A stretch of DNA of 64,000 bases from Agathobacter sp. (GTDB lineage: Bacteria; Bacillota; Clostridia; Lachnospirales; Lachnospiraceae): assembly GCA_017409825.1 (NCBI GenBank), contig JAFQRZ010000002.1:62001-126000 (forward strand), read 5' to 3'. The notes under the pieces are model-generated. The model saw only the letters and a list, made by a program, of their open reading frames with translations, did no database searches and was not told where the DNA came from. This document shows positions 43,210 to 52,882 of the stretch, in pieces (the first letter of the stretch is position 1; each line of letters begins with the position of its first letter). The position numbers were made by a program, and so were the translations under genes.

Positions 43210-45117
43210 CTATACTCTTCCTTCTCTTTTTTTACGTTTTTGTTCATACATATTTGCATCTGCAACGTCAATCAAGTCACTCAATTCCTTGACATCTTTT
43301 GCATTATACTTCGTAACACCAATACTCGCCGAAAGTGTAAATGAATTCTTGCCTGACTCATTTCGGCGATCCATTGCTGACTGAATGGATTGTAGCAAAT
43401 AATCTATTTCTGCATCATCCTCATAAGAGCCAAATACAACAAACTCATCGCCGCCATATCGCATCGCCAGCATATCACCCGTTAAACTTTCTTTGAAACA
43501 TGCTGCCATTTCTTTAATCAATGCATCACCTGCTTCATGCCCTTGATTATCATTGACTTTCTTGAGACCATCCACATCGGAAAATAACACAAATATCTTG
43601 CTGTCCTGAAGCTTCATGATTTCCAATATGGTTTTCGCTTCATAATAAAATCCAGCTCTATTATATAGCTGTGTGAGCGTATCATAACTCCACACATTAT
43701 TCAACTTAATCACAGCATCCTGCAAGAGCATTTTCTTACGAATGTTTTCAAATGCCACCCCAATATTCATCAACCATGAATAGTATAAGCTATTCATCAA
43801 TGCTAACTTATCATTTCCACTTACCGCATATCCATAACAACAGTTTTGGAAATAAATCGGTGTAACTACATAATAATTGCCACCGCCTTTTCGTTCTCTA
43901 ATTTCCTGTGGAAGTACCATTCCCTTTGGAAATGCTTTGTAGCTGTTGATTGTATCCACTTCATACGCCAATGGCAACTCCATCTTCTCTGTATAATCAA
44001 CATTTACCTGTTGCAAATCGAAGTCACCACCCATGTTCGATTCTGGCAACGCAAATACCTTTGATGTATCACAGAGGCACAAATAAAATGCCTTCAAACT
44101 GATCCTATTTATGCTTTGTTCCACAATTGGAATGACTTCCTCTGGACTCTGTAATCCAGAAAACTGTGCCAGATTCGCATTAATCATTTCTGACAAATGA
44201 TTCGTATAGATATCCTTTTGGATATATTTATATTTCAAGCGAGCAATATCAACATCATCTGCCGTACCACAACCACAACTTTCTCTTCCACTTGTATTGG
44301 TTGCGACCTTGATACACTCTGGTTCTTTTCCATCTATGATATCCAGCATCTCACAAATTGCTCGATGACCTAGTTCATGTGGATTCTTATCAATCGATGT
44401 GATAGATGGATTACTATACATCGCAGACTCACTATTATCAAAACCTGTTAAAAGCACATCTTTCGGAACGAAAATACCAATCAATTTAAAAAATTCCATG
44501 ATGCCCACTGCCATCGCATCATTTGCACAGGCAATTGCTTCTGGTTTTAAGCCCATCATATTCATCTGCATTGCAGCCTGATAACCACTTTCTAAGGTAA
44601 ACGCTCCCTCCAAAACATTGTCCTTCTTGAACGGAATATCATTGTCTTTGAGTGCATCTATATATCCCTGATAACGATTGTCCGCTTCCTGATAGCCCAC
44701 TGGCCCACGTACATATACAATATCCTTACAATTGTGCACTTTAATCAAATGCTCCACAATTTTATATTGTGCATCGTAACTGGAGGTCATAAGACAACCA
44801 TGACCTTCTATGAAATGATCTAACGTAATATATGGAATCTTGCTATTTCGAATTTTATCCATGACAAAGGCGGCAACTGGTGGATACAAAATCGTATCTG
44901 GTGCCACAATCACACCATCGAAATATTCGAAATCAGGAAGCTCCATAATCTGATATGCTCCCTGTGCACTTTCTTTATTATTCTGTCGATATGAATGGTT
45001 CGTAAAAATATAGATATTACAATTCTTTTCCTTTGTAGCATCTATCATTCCGTCCATAATATGTCTTTGATTTTCCATATTGATGGAGCCCATCAACACT
45101 GCGATATTTTTACTCAA
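43210..45117 (-). CDS. Diguanylate cyclase with a LacI-type ligand-binding domain
   Basis: 635 residues, starting at a TTG with AGAGG upstream. Residues about 1-290 are a periplasmic-binding-protein/LacI-like sensor fold (MSKNIAVLMGS, ACANDAMAVGIMEFF, LLTGFDNSE). No signal peptide or membrane helix, so sugar sensing would be cytosolic. A linker (about 300-460) leads to the GGDEF domain (about 465-630) with an intact MRYGGDEFVVFG. Probably makes c-di-GMP in response to an internal metabolite. Confidence 0.88.
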   Translation of the reverse strand: MSKNIAVLMGSINMENQRHIMDGMIDATKEKNCNIYIFTNHSYRQNNKESAQGAYQIMELPDFEYFDGVIVAPDTILYPPVAAFVMDKIRNSKIPYITLDHFIEGHGCLMTSSYDAQYKIVEHLIKVHNCKDIVYVRGPVGYQEADNRYQGYIDALKDNDIPFKKDNVLEGAFTLESGYQAAMQMNMMGLKPEAIACANDAMAVGIMEFFKLIGIFVPKDVLLTGFDNSESAMYSNPSITSIDKNPHELGHRAICEMLDIIDGKEPECIKVATNTSGRESCGCGTADDVDIARLKYKYIQKDIYTNHLSEMINANLAQFSGLQSPEEVIPIVEQSINRISLKAFYLCLCDTSKVFALPESNMGGDFDLQQVNVDYTEKMELPLAYEVDTINSYKAFPKGMVLPQEIRERKGGGNYYVVTPIYFQNCCYGYAVSGNDKLALMNSLYYSWLMNIGVAFENIRKKMLLQDAVIKLNNVWSYDTLTQLYNRAGFYYEAKTILEIMKLQDSKIFVLFSDVDGLKKVNDNQGHEAGDALIKEMAACFKESLTGDMLAMRYGGDEFVVFGSYEDDAEIDYLLQSIQSAMDRRNESGKNSFTLSASIGVTKYNAKDVKELSDLIDVADANMYEQKRKKREGRV

Positions 45118-45185
45118 ATCCGAAAACCTCTTTTCCCCAATAATCCCCGTAAAACGCGAAATTCCCCAATTTCACATATATTAAA

Positions 45186-45214
45186 ATTGTATAATCAATT
45201 CTAGCACTTGTCAA
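45186..45214 (-). promoter_or_regulatory. Promoter of the c-di-GMP operon
   Basis: Perfect TTGACA (45209-45214), 17 bases, TACAAT (45186-45191) on the minus strand. The -35 overlaps the aroK stop codon. Confidence 0.78.
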
Positions 45215-45723
45215 CAAATTGTCAGCAAAATCTCTTCTAGCACATCCTGCTTCTCCTTACCATCAACGATGATGATTTTGTCTGCTGCTGCAAGATATCT
45301 TGGCAATCTTTCTTCCATCAAAGCTGTAATATACTCTACATTCATATTTCCATTTAAAAGTGGACGCGTGGTGCTGTGACGCACTCTTTTATAAATGGTT
45401 TCTGGCTCTGCCGACAGATAAACAACCTGTCCGTTTTTCTTCATATTTTCCACATTTTCTGGACGAAGAATTGCTCCACCGCCGCAAGAAACAACAGCTC
45501 CGCCTTTTTCTGCAATGCGACGAACCAGCTCACTTTCTAAATCACGAAAATGTTTTTCGCCATATTCCTCGAATATCTCATTGATAGACATGCCTGCTTC
45601 TGCTTCGATGGTTTCATCCATCTCGATTAATTCCGCTCCGGTTTTCTCCGCCAAAAGACGTGCCATGGTACTTTTTCCACAACCCATAAAGCCGATTAAG
45701 AAAATATTCTTATTTCTTTCCAT
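45211..45723 (-). CDS. aroK: Shikimate kinase
   Basis: 170 residues. Walker A GFMGCGKST, shikimate-binding EMDETIE and FRDLE, SCGGGAIL and the lid region RVRHSTTRPLL. Phosphorylates shikimate in the aromatic amino acid pathway. Overlaps the end of aroE by 14 bases; AGGAG site upstream. Confidence 0.96.
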   Translation of the reverse strand: MERNKNIFLIGFMGCGKSTMARLLAEKTGAELIEMDETIEAEAGMSINEIFEEYGEKHFRDLESELVRRIAEKGGAVVSCGGGAILRPENVENMKKNGQVVYLSAEPETIYKRVRHSTTRPLLNGNMNVEYITALMEERLPRYLAAADKIIIVDGKEKQDVLEEILLTIC

Positions 45724-46585
45724 ACAAAAGCTCCTTTACTTCCTCTACTGGCATCTCCATATCGGTATATAATCGGAATGCCGAAGCGCCTTGCCAAACC
45801 AGCATACCTTTTCCGCCTACACAGGTGCAGCCTGCTGCCTTTGCTTCTCGTAAAAGCTTTGTTTCTTCTGGATTATAAACAATATCTGCCACCACCAAGT
45901 CAGGGCGTAACCACGATACCTCTTTGATAATACTCTGGTCCTCCATTGGTTTCATGCCTACGATGGTCGCATTTACAAAAATATCCGCAGATGCCAATTC
46001 TTCCTGCAATTTATCCGCATCATCGATATCATATACATTTACCACACACGCTGGCACTGCTGCCCGTATCTTTTCTGCAGTAGCTAACGTACGCTCGAAG
46101 AAGCTGTCCTTTTTGTTAAATATCGTAATCTCCTTCGCTCCGTCTAAGGCACACTGCACCTGAATTGCAGTAGCGGCACCGCCACCACCAGCAACTACCA
46201 TTTTCTTTCCAACGATAGAAACCCCATGGTCTTTTAGGTTATTTACGAAACCTTCCCCATCTGTCATATACCCGATAAGTTTCCCATCTTCATTCACAAT
46301 CGTATTGACAGCTCCGATAATCTGTGCCGCAGGAGAAAGCGCGTCCATATAACGGGCTGCCTCTACCTTATCCGGCATCGTCACGTTCATCCCACGCATT
46401 TGGAATAGACGCATCGCATTTAACGCATCCTTCACGCCATCCTCTTTTACATCAAATGCTACATAGGCGTAATCCAATCCCAATTTCTCAAAACTGTAAT
46501 TATACATGGCCGGTGAACCCGAATGTCCTACCGGTGAACCGATTAATGCTAAAAGTCTTGTGTGACCTGAAATTCTCTTTTCCAT
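45710..46585 (-). CDS. aroE: Shikimate dehydrogenase
   Basis: 291 residues. Substrate motif LIGSPVGHSGSPAMYNY, catalytic Lys in VTMPDKVEA, NTIVNEDGKLIGYMTDGEG, and Rossmann VVAGGGGAATAIQ (GGGGAA). Reduces 3-dehydroshikimate with NADPH. Last but one gene of the galM-aroK operon. Confidence 0.96.
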   Translation of the reverse strand: MEKRISGHTRLLALIGSPVGHSGSPAMYNYSFEKLGLDYAYVAFDVKEDGVKDALNAMRLFQMRGMNVTMPDKVEAARYMDALSPAAQIIGAVNTIVNEDGKLIGYMTDGEGFVNNLKDHGVSIVGKKMVVAGGGGAATAIQVQCALDGAKEITIFNKKDSFFERTLATAEKIRAAVPACVVNVYDIDDADKLQEELASADIFVNATIVGMKPMEDQSIIKEVSWLRPDLVVADIVYNPEETKLLREAKAAGCTCVGGKGMLVWQGASAFRLYTDMEMPVEEVKELLYGKK

Positions 46586-46622
46586 CTCTTTTGATGTACA
46601 GCCAACGGCTGCACTTCCTTTC

Positions 46623-48308
46623 TTACAAATACTCTAATAATTCTAATGGGCGGTCAATCATAATTCCCGCGCCGCTTTCCATCAGGAATGCCTCATCACG
46701 GAAGCCCCAGGAAACAGAAATACTGCGAATATCTGCATTCTTCGCCGTCTGAATATCTACATCGGAATCTCCGACGTAAACCGCATGTTCCTTGTCCACT
46801 CCCATAATACGAAGTGCCTCGTTGACAGAATCTGGTGCAGGCTTTCTACCGATGCCTTCTCTCTCTCCAATTGCAACCTCTACATATTCCGCAAAATGGA
46901 TTGCATTTAATTCTTTTACACCTGCATCAATTTTATTCGATACAATTGCCATTTTTACCCCTCTGCCCTTTAATTCCTTCATCAAGTCTAAAATCCCATC
47001 ATAAGGAATTGTCTTGATATTACAGTGAGTCGTGTAATACTCTCTAAAAAATTCAAACAAGCTTTCAAATACGGGATTTTCTTCTCCATCTAGCACTGCC
47101 TGACGCATCAGATTTCGAAGACCATTTCCTACAAAGGCACGCACCTCTTCTATGGTTCTCTGAGGCTGTCCAAATTTTTCCAGAGACCAATTTACTGCAT
47201 CCGTTAAATCATATAAGGTATTTAATAGTGTCCCATCTAAATCAAAAATCACAGCCTCAATATGTTCTCGATTTTCGAAATATTCCACCATACGATATTC
47301 CAAATAGGATTTGATTGCTGACATAGAAGGTCTTTCTGAGTTACCTGTATCATTCAGCACCATTCTTGGCTCAGTACCAATTTTACGACAATAGGTTTCA
47401 TATTCCTTCGTTAACAAATCCATTTGCATAAAACCGCCAGCCTTTACCTGATGTCCACCACCAGAGCCGATTCCCATACACAGTTTTGCAGCTAATTCAT
47501 TGGCTTTTATATCTTCTTCACAACTTCGAATCGAAAGTTTTACACCGTTTGGCAAGATTGAAAATACAACACATACATCAATGGAATCCACTTCCAGTAC
47601 CATATCACTGATAAGACCTAACACATTTGGATCACATGGCCCTGCCTTTACTACTGCAAAACGATACTGTTCATTATAATCACAACGAAGCAATGCAGCA
47701 CCTGCCGTTTCAAGTTCTTCAATCGAAATATTCGCATTACGAAGCTTTGTAATTAAGCCCGTATTAAACTTCGCATTGTCACGAAGCTCCATATCTTTTT
47801 CATGATATATCTCTTCTAGATTACCTGTATCCGTATATAATCCATAGTATAATGCTGTCGCTAAATTTTCATTTTCATTTGGGTCAATTCCCTCTTCTTT
47901 GAGCATATTCCAAACCAAAGTCGAGCAGGCCCCTAAATTACTCTGCACCTCATGCAGCTTTGGAAGCTTCTTGCTCACGCGGTGATGGTCAATAACTGCC
48001 ACCGACTCCGCAGGATACAGTGTTACATTTCCTTCCCCATACTGACAGTCCACAGTAACCAAAAGCTCGGTAGGCGCTTCCTTACTGGTGTGTCTTACAT
48101 TCTCGATTGGAATCTCCAATTCCTTAATCATCATCACTAAGTTGCTTTTTCGGATGATATTCCTACCGCCATACACCAGTCGCACATCTTTTCCATTCTC
48201 TTTCAAATATGTATAAATGGCAAACCCGCTGGCAATCGCATCTGCATCCGGATTGTCATGGCACTGCACGATAATTTGATTGTACTTTAATAATCTGCTC
48301 AACTTCAT
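46623..48308 (-). CDS. Fusion of an NrnA-type DHH phosphoesterase and a HAD phosphatase
   Basis: 561 residues from the ATG at 48308 (AGAGGAG upstream; the longer frame overlaps the LtaS-like gene). Residues about 1-330 are a DHH/DHHA1 phosphoesterase (CHDNPDADAIASG, VIDHHRVSK, GSGGGHQVKAGG), the nano-RNase/pAp phosphatase type. After a linker, residues about 350-560 are a HAD hydrolase with DLDGTLLNT and GDSDVDIQTAKNA, like phosphoglycolate phosphatase. Both sets of catalytic residues look intact. The fusion may process short nucleotides and their phosphate products. Confidence 0.9.
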   Translation of the reverse strand: MKLSRLLKYNQIIVQCHDNPDADAIASGFAIYTYLKENGKDVRLVYGGRNIIRKSNLVMMIKELEIPIENVRHTSKEAPTELLVTVDCQYGEGNVTLYPAESVAVIDHHRVSKKLPKLHEVQSNLGACSTLVWNMLKEEGIDPNENENLATALYYGLYTDTGNLEEIYHEKDMELRDNAKFNTGLITKLRNANISIEELETAGAALLRCDYNEQYRFAVVKAGPCDPNVLGLISDMVLEVDSIDVCVVFSILPNGVKLSIRSCEEDIKANELAAKLCMGIGSGGGHQVKAGGFMQMDLLTKEYETYCRKIGTEPRMVLNDTGNSERPSMSAIKSYLEYRMVEYFENREHIEAVIFDLDGTLLNTLYDLTDAVNWSLEKFGQPQRTIEEVRAFVGNGLRNLMRQAVLDGEENPVFESLFEFFREYYTTHCNIKTIPYDGILDLMKELKGRGVKMAIVSNKIDAGVKELNAIHFAEYVEVAIGEREGIGRKPAPDSVNEALRIMGVDKEHAVYVGDSDVDIQTAKNADIRSISVSWGFRDEAFLMESGAGIMIDRPLELLEYL

Positions 48309-48318
48309 AGCTACTCCT

Positions 48319-50142
48319 CTATTCCTCCAAATACGGGAAGAATATACTACTTTTGTTTTTCGAATCAAAGAGTCCGTTATACTGCAGACTCTCATATTTT
48401 TTAATCCACTCCAGCTCCTTGCCCAAAGCATCCTCTACATGAAGATATTTCCCCTTTTCCAAAGAATAATATCCTCTGGCATTGATAGCTGGAACCACCT
48501 CCATCAAATCCAGCATAAATTGATTGTATGGTGGCAAGTCGATTCCCGCACGTTCCAATGCCATGCTGGAAAGATAATTCAAGCTGGTAATTTCGATGGT
48601 TTCCTCTGGCGTATCATAGTTCGTCCAGATAAAAAATGGCACCGTATACAACGCCTCTAATTCTTTCATCGTAAGCCCCGATAACCCTTTTCCATTTAAT
48701 ATTTCATAGAATTTTCGGTTTAAACTTGGCTGATGGTCTCCAAAGAAAATAATCTCCACAGGTTCATCCACACTAGAGAAATAATTCACAAACTCACGCA
48801 ATGCATCATCACTTTCTCGAATAAGTGAAAAATATTGGTTTGCGTCAGTATAAGAACGTCCAATTTTATAATATTTTTCTTCGAAATTATCATATTCCGT
48901 CGTATAACCACCATGGTTCTGCATACTTATCGACATGATAAATAATTTCTCATTCACCTTACGGTTTTCATAACGCTCAATAATTTTACTGTACATCTCT
49001 TCATCCGAAATATATTTTCGAATCAACTGGCTTTGGTCGAAATGCTCGATAAAATAGCTTTCTTCAAATCCCAGCTTTGGATAAACCAAATTACGGCTCC
49101 AGCCAGTATCATAATATGGATGCATAGCAACACAGGTGTATCCCTCATTCTTCAATGTACTTACCATAGAACTTGGTTCATTATTTAGATATTGTTGATA
49201 CACCACAGAACCGACTGGTAAAAACGCCATAGAACCACCTGTCATAAATTCCCATTCGGAATTCGGCGTTTTCGCTCCAAATACCGAGGATAACGCATAG
49301 CCCTTTATCGTATTTTCGGAAAGCGAATCCAAAAATGGGGTCAACGGTTCATTGGTTTTCAGCTCTCCTATCACACTCAAATCCGCAAAGGACTCATTCA
49401 TTACAACGATAATCGTTGGCTCTTTTTCCAAGGCATCTCCCATTGGATTTTCCTGCTTGCCTGCATACTCTTCTTCCAGTTCTACAATGGTTTCCACATC
49501 ATAATCCTCTGGTGCTTCCACAAAGCTATCTCTTGCGCTCAACACAAAATTTAATACATAGCCATTCTTGTATGAGCCCTTCTGCTCCCATGTCTCCGTA
49601 TTCATTCCATCAATCTCTATTGAGATTGCCAAGCCCAGCCACACCGCCGTCAATCCACTCAGCAGGCGTAAAAATATCGCTTTCTTAAAAGTAATACGAA
49701 ATACACTTGCAATTGCAAAAAAGAGAAGTGAGGCAAGTATCACATACCAGCCTCTTTCACTAAGCTCCAATTTGTAGTTTCCAGCTACACTAAGCCCGGT
49801 TCCAATAGAACGGATATCCGCAAAGATAAATTCATTCTCACGAAACAGATATACATAGTAATTTACGAATGCCAGTATCATAAAAAAGCCGTGAGAAATT
49901 ATTGCACTTAATCCCACATGATTGGTAATGCAAAGCACTGTCAGATACACCACCAGCACGCAGCCTCTGTTTAAATCCCATTTCGTATCCGAAAGCTTCT
50001 CAAATAGCTCTGGCTCCAACAAAAGATACTGTATCATGTAAGTCGTAAATCTACAGCCTATGATTACGATGAGAATCGTCCACAACCAATGCAGCTTCTT
50101 ACTTGTTATAATCGGTTTCACTTTATTCCAAATTTGTTCCAT
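48319..50142 (-). CDS. LtaS-like sulfatase-family membrane enzyme (second copy)
   Basis: 607 residues from the ATG at 50142, two bases after the preceding stop. Four or five transmembrane helices in the first 200 residues, then the sulfatase-type domain with Glu in IVVMNESFADL, nucleophile Thr in GAKTPNSEWEF, and FFGDHQPSL. It resembles phosphoglycerol transferases or LtaS relatives without the C-terminal beta domain of the copy at 24148. Likely decorates a surface polymer. Confidence 0.88.
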   Translation of the reverse strand: MEQIWNKVKPIITSKKLHWLWTILIVIIGCRFTTYMIQYLLLEPELFEKLSDTKWDLNRGCVLVVYLTVLCITNHVGLSAIISHGFFMILAFVNYYVYLFRENEFIFADIRSIGTGLSVAGNYKLELSERGWYVILASLLFFAIASVFRITFKKAIFLRLLSGLTAVWLGLAISIEIDGMNTETWEQKGSYKNGYVLNFVLSARDSFVEAPEDYDVETIVELEEEYAGKQENPMGDALEKEPTIIVVMNESFADLSVIGELKTNEPLTPFLDSLSENTIKGYALSSVFGAKTPNSEWEFMTGGSMAFLPVGSVVYQQYLNNEPSSMVSTLKNEGYTCVAMHPYYDTGWSRNLVYPKLGFEESYFIEHFDQSQLIRKYISDEEMYSKIIERYENRKVNEKLFIMSISMQNHGGYTTEYDNFEEKYYKIGRSYTDANQYFSLIRESDDALREFVNYFSSVDEPVEIIFFGDHQPSLNRKFYEILNGKGLSGLTMKELEALYTVPFFIWTNYDTPEETIEITSLNYLSSMALERAGIDLPPYNQFMLDLMEVVPAINARGYYSLEKGKYLHVEDALGKELEWIKKYESLQYNGLFDSKNKSSIFFPYLEE

Positions 50143-50144
50143 TT

Positions 50145-51080
50145 CTATAATCCAAAAAATTCTTTGATTTGTTCGCTGATAATTTTCATCAAACGAGTTC
50201 TTGCTTCCACACTTGCCCAAGCAATATGTGGTGTAATAATCAATTTATTACTATCTTTTATGGCACGAAGTGGATTCTGCTCACTCATCGGCTCTACGGA
50301 TAATACATCCAATCCTGCTGCCGCAATCTTACCTTCATTTAACGCATCTACCAAATCCTGCTCCACCACGATTGGACCTCTGCCCACATTGATAAAAATT
50401 GCAGTTTCTTTCATCTGTTCAAATGCCGCTTTGTCGAACAGCCCTCTGGTATTTTCATCCAATGGTGCATGCACGGATACAATATCCGATTTACTTAATA
50501 GCTCTTCGAAATCCACTCGTTCATAATCTGGATTGCTATTCCTTCCAGAAGTCGAGTAATAAATCACATTACATCCAAAGCACTTTGCAATATCTGCGAC
50601 GCGTCTTCCGATATTTCCCAATCCGACAATGCCCCAAGTCATCCCTGCAAGTTCATGAAATACATTTGCAAAATGTGTAAAAGTAACATCCCCAATGTAT
50701 TTTTCGTTCTTCACATAGTCATCATAATAACGCATCTTTTCCAACAGATAAAACAACAAGGCAAAGGTATGCTGCGCTACCGATTCCGTCGAATAGCCTG
50801 CTACATTTCTCCAAGCAATTCCTCGTTTGGCCAAATACTCTTTATCCAGATTATTCGTACCAGTTGCAGTCACACAAACCAGCTTCAAATGCTCTGCATT
50901 TCCAATCGAACGCTCATTGATTTCCACTTTATTGAGCACAATTACATCCGCATCCTTGGTTCGCTCTAACGCTTCCTCCTGTGTAGAAAAAGGATATTTG
51001 ATTACCTCTCCCAACGCATCAAAATAGGATAAATCAATATCCTCACCAATGGTTTTTACATCTAAAAAAACAATTTTCAT
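50145..51080 (-). CDS. D-isomer-specific 2-hydroxyacid dehydrogenase
   Basis: 311 residues from the ATG at 51080 (a GTG at 51083 is possible). Rossmann GIVGLGNIGRRVADIA, catalytic Arg in NVGRGPIV, Glu in DVLSVEP, and His in TPHIAWAS. It may be a hydroxypyruvate, glycerate or lactate dehydrogenase; substrate not defined. Confidence 0.9.
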   Translation of the reverse strand: MKIVFLDVKTIGEDIDLSYFDALGEVIKYPFSTQEEALERTKDADVIVLNKVEINERSIGNAEHLKLVCVTATGTNNLDKEYLAKRGIAWRNVAGYSTESVAQHTFALLFYLLEKMRYYDDYVKNEKYIGDVTFTHFANVFHELAGMTWGIVGLGNIGRRVADIAKCFGCNVIYYSTSGRNSNPDYERVDFEELLSKSDIVSVHAPLDENTRGLFDKAAFEQMKETAIFINVGRGPIVVEQDLVDALNEGKIAAAGLDVLSVEPMSEQNPLRAIKDSNKLIITPHIAWASVEARTRLMKIISEQIKEFFGL

Positions 51081-51107
51081 CACAATTCTATTCCTATCTT
51101 TTTATTT

Positions 51108-52148
51108 CTATCTTACCGAAAATGCATATACCGTTTTCGTTTCATAAGGCACGTTTGCTTCTGTGATTGGACACACAAAATTCGTTTCATTAATCGCATT
51201 TGGAAAGTACTGGGTTTCTAAACAGAATGCCCCGTGCTTCACATACGTATAACCATTTGGACCTTTCTGCCCTTCCATAAAGTTTCCTGTATAAAGCTGT
51301 ACTCCGATGCAATCTGTCCACACATCCATTTGAATGCCAGTTTCTTTTGCGTATGCAGTTGCAATTTGCTCAAACCCTACGGATTCTTTATCAATCGCAA
51401 AATTATGATCGTATCCCTGTCCATATATCAACTGGTCAAACGCTTCTCTGATATCTCTACCAATCGTTTTCGCCTCACGAAAATCGAACGGTGTTCCATC
51501 TACTGGTGCAATCTCTCCCGTTGGAATCGCTTTCGCATCTATCACTGGAGTATAGTGCGAAGCCTTAATCCAAAGCTCCTGTCCTTCTACACTTCCTGAA
51601 AATGCTCCCGCCAAATTAAAGTAAGTATGGTTTGTCATATTAATCGTCGTTTTCTTATCACTAAGTGCGTAGTAAGAAATTGACAACTCATTCTTCTCCG
51701 TTATTTCGTATGTTACTTCGTAGTGAATATTTCCTGGAAAGCCTTGTTCCAAATCCTTCGCATCATAGGTAAAAATAATCGTATCCTCTGTCTGTTCCTT
51801 TACTGACCAGATTTTTTTTGCAATTCCATTTGCACCACTATGAAGACTATTTTCGTTATTGTTCGCATCGGTTTCATAGATTTGTCCATCAATTTCGAAC
51901 TTCGCATCTGCAATACGATTTGCATAAGGAGCCACGATTGCTCCAAAGTATGTCGTTTCTCTTTCGTAGGAAAGTGGATTATCATATATTGCAGATACCT
52001 GCACCAACTGTCCGTCTTTGCCCGGCACAAACAGCTCGTGCACCGTCGCACCCAAATTCAAAAAACGAACCCTCATACCATTTTTATTTTCTATTGTATA
52101 ACAATACACTTCTTCGCCTTGACTGTTTTTCCCAAATAACTGTTTCAT
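51108..52148 (-). CDS. galM: Aldose 1-epimerase
   Basis: 346 residues from the ATG at 52148 (GGAGGGG upstream). Motifs: VVAPYANRIADAKFEIDG, NNENSLHSGANG with the His, MTNHTYFNLAG with the catalytic His, and ETQYFPNAINE with the catalytic Glu. Mutarotase of aldose sugars such as galactose and glucose. First gene of the operon through aroK. Confidence 0.95.
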   Translation of the reverse strand: MKQLFGKNSQGEEVYCYTIENKNGMRVRFLNLGATVHELFVPGKDGQLVQVSAIYDNPLSYERETTYFGAIVAPYANRIADAKFEIDGQIYETDANNNENSLHSGANGIAKKIWSVKEQTEDTIIFTYDAKDLEQGFPGNIHYEVTYEITEKNELSISYYALSDKKTTINMTNHTYFNLAGAFSGSVEGQELWIKASHYTPVIDAKAIPTGEIAPVDGTPFDFREAKTIGRDIREAFDQLIYGQGYDHNFAIDKESVGFEQIATAYAKETGIQMDVWTDCIGVQLYTGNFMEGQKGPNGYTYVKHGAFCLETQYFPNAINETNFVCPITEANVPYETKTVYAFSVR

Positions 52149-52194
52149 ATTCCCCTCCATTTTGTTACACTACGCCCATTATCACTATTTTAAC

Positions 52195-52223
52195 ATTATA
52201 CTTCTTTTCTCAGTATCAAGCAA
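52195..52223 (-). promoter_or_regulatory. Promoter of the galM operon
   Basis: TTGCTT (52218-52223), 17 bases, perfect TATAAT (52195-52200) on the minus strand. Confidence 0.65.
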
Positions 52224-52255
52224 TGAAAAAGCAGTTCAAATATTCGGAAAATAGT

Positions 52256-52282
52256 TAAGGAGTTTTACAGGAATGACGATAT
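52256..52282 (+). promoter_or_regulatory. Sigma-28-like motility promoter
   Basis: TAAG (52256-52259), exactly 15 bases, GACGATAT (52275-52282), against the flagellar sigma consensus TAAA-N15-GCCGATAA. Confidence 0.5.
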
Positions 52283-52308
52283 AAATATTATAGAAAAGAG
52301 GAATTACT

Positions 52309-52875
52309 ATGGCACGAGTAAATAATAATATATCAAGCGGATTAAACTTAACATCGGATTTCTTTTTAAAGAATTTCTATCGCTATAATCGTAGTGCAAT
52401 AAAAACAACAGCGCGAAAAGATTATACCAAAGCAGAACTTTCTTATGAAGATACTCGTGCGCTAAAACGTGCGGTGGCCAAGCTCTCGTCCTTCGAATAT
52501 GAAGAAGGAGAAAATGGTACCAATATCGTAAATAGCATTCAGGCATTTGTAAAAACCTATAACAACACGATAAGCTCTACTTCTGATAAAGATTCTGACA
52601 CCTATCGACAGAATCGCCAGTTAAAAGCGCTAACCGAAAAATATGGGGATGATTTGAAAAACATCGGTATTTCTATCGAAAAAAATGGAACTCTTTCCGT
52701 CAGTGAAAACATTCTAAAAGGGTCCTCATTCAAAGAAATCCACAAGGTTTTTTCCGATGAATCCGGATATATTCCAAGTGTACGCACGATTGCGAAACGT
52801 ATGCACGATAATTCTCATGATGAGATTTATGCTCAGATGACAGGAACGGGTGGACGAATTAATATTATTTTATAA
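52309..52875 (+). CDS. FliD-like small protein, probably motility-related
   Basis: 188 residues; AAGAGGAAT upstream. The pattern IVNSIQAFVKTYNNTI and DLKNIGISIEKNGTLSVSENIL resembles the C-terminal part of FliD (cap/hook-associated protein 2), but the protein is far shorter than FliD. No signal peptide. The upstream sigma-28-like promoter supports a flagellar role. The family assignment is tentative. Confidence 0.6.
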   Translation: MARVNNNISSGLNLTSDFFLKNFYRYNRSAIKTTARKDYTKAELSYEDTRALKRAVAKLSSFEYEEGENGTNIVNSIQAFVKTYNNTISSTSDKDSDTYRQNRQLKALTEKYGDDLKNIGISIEKNGTLSVSENILKGSSFKEIHKVFSDESGYIPSVRTIAKRMHDNSHDEIYAQMTGTGGRINIIL

Positions 52876-52882
52876 TCTCACA

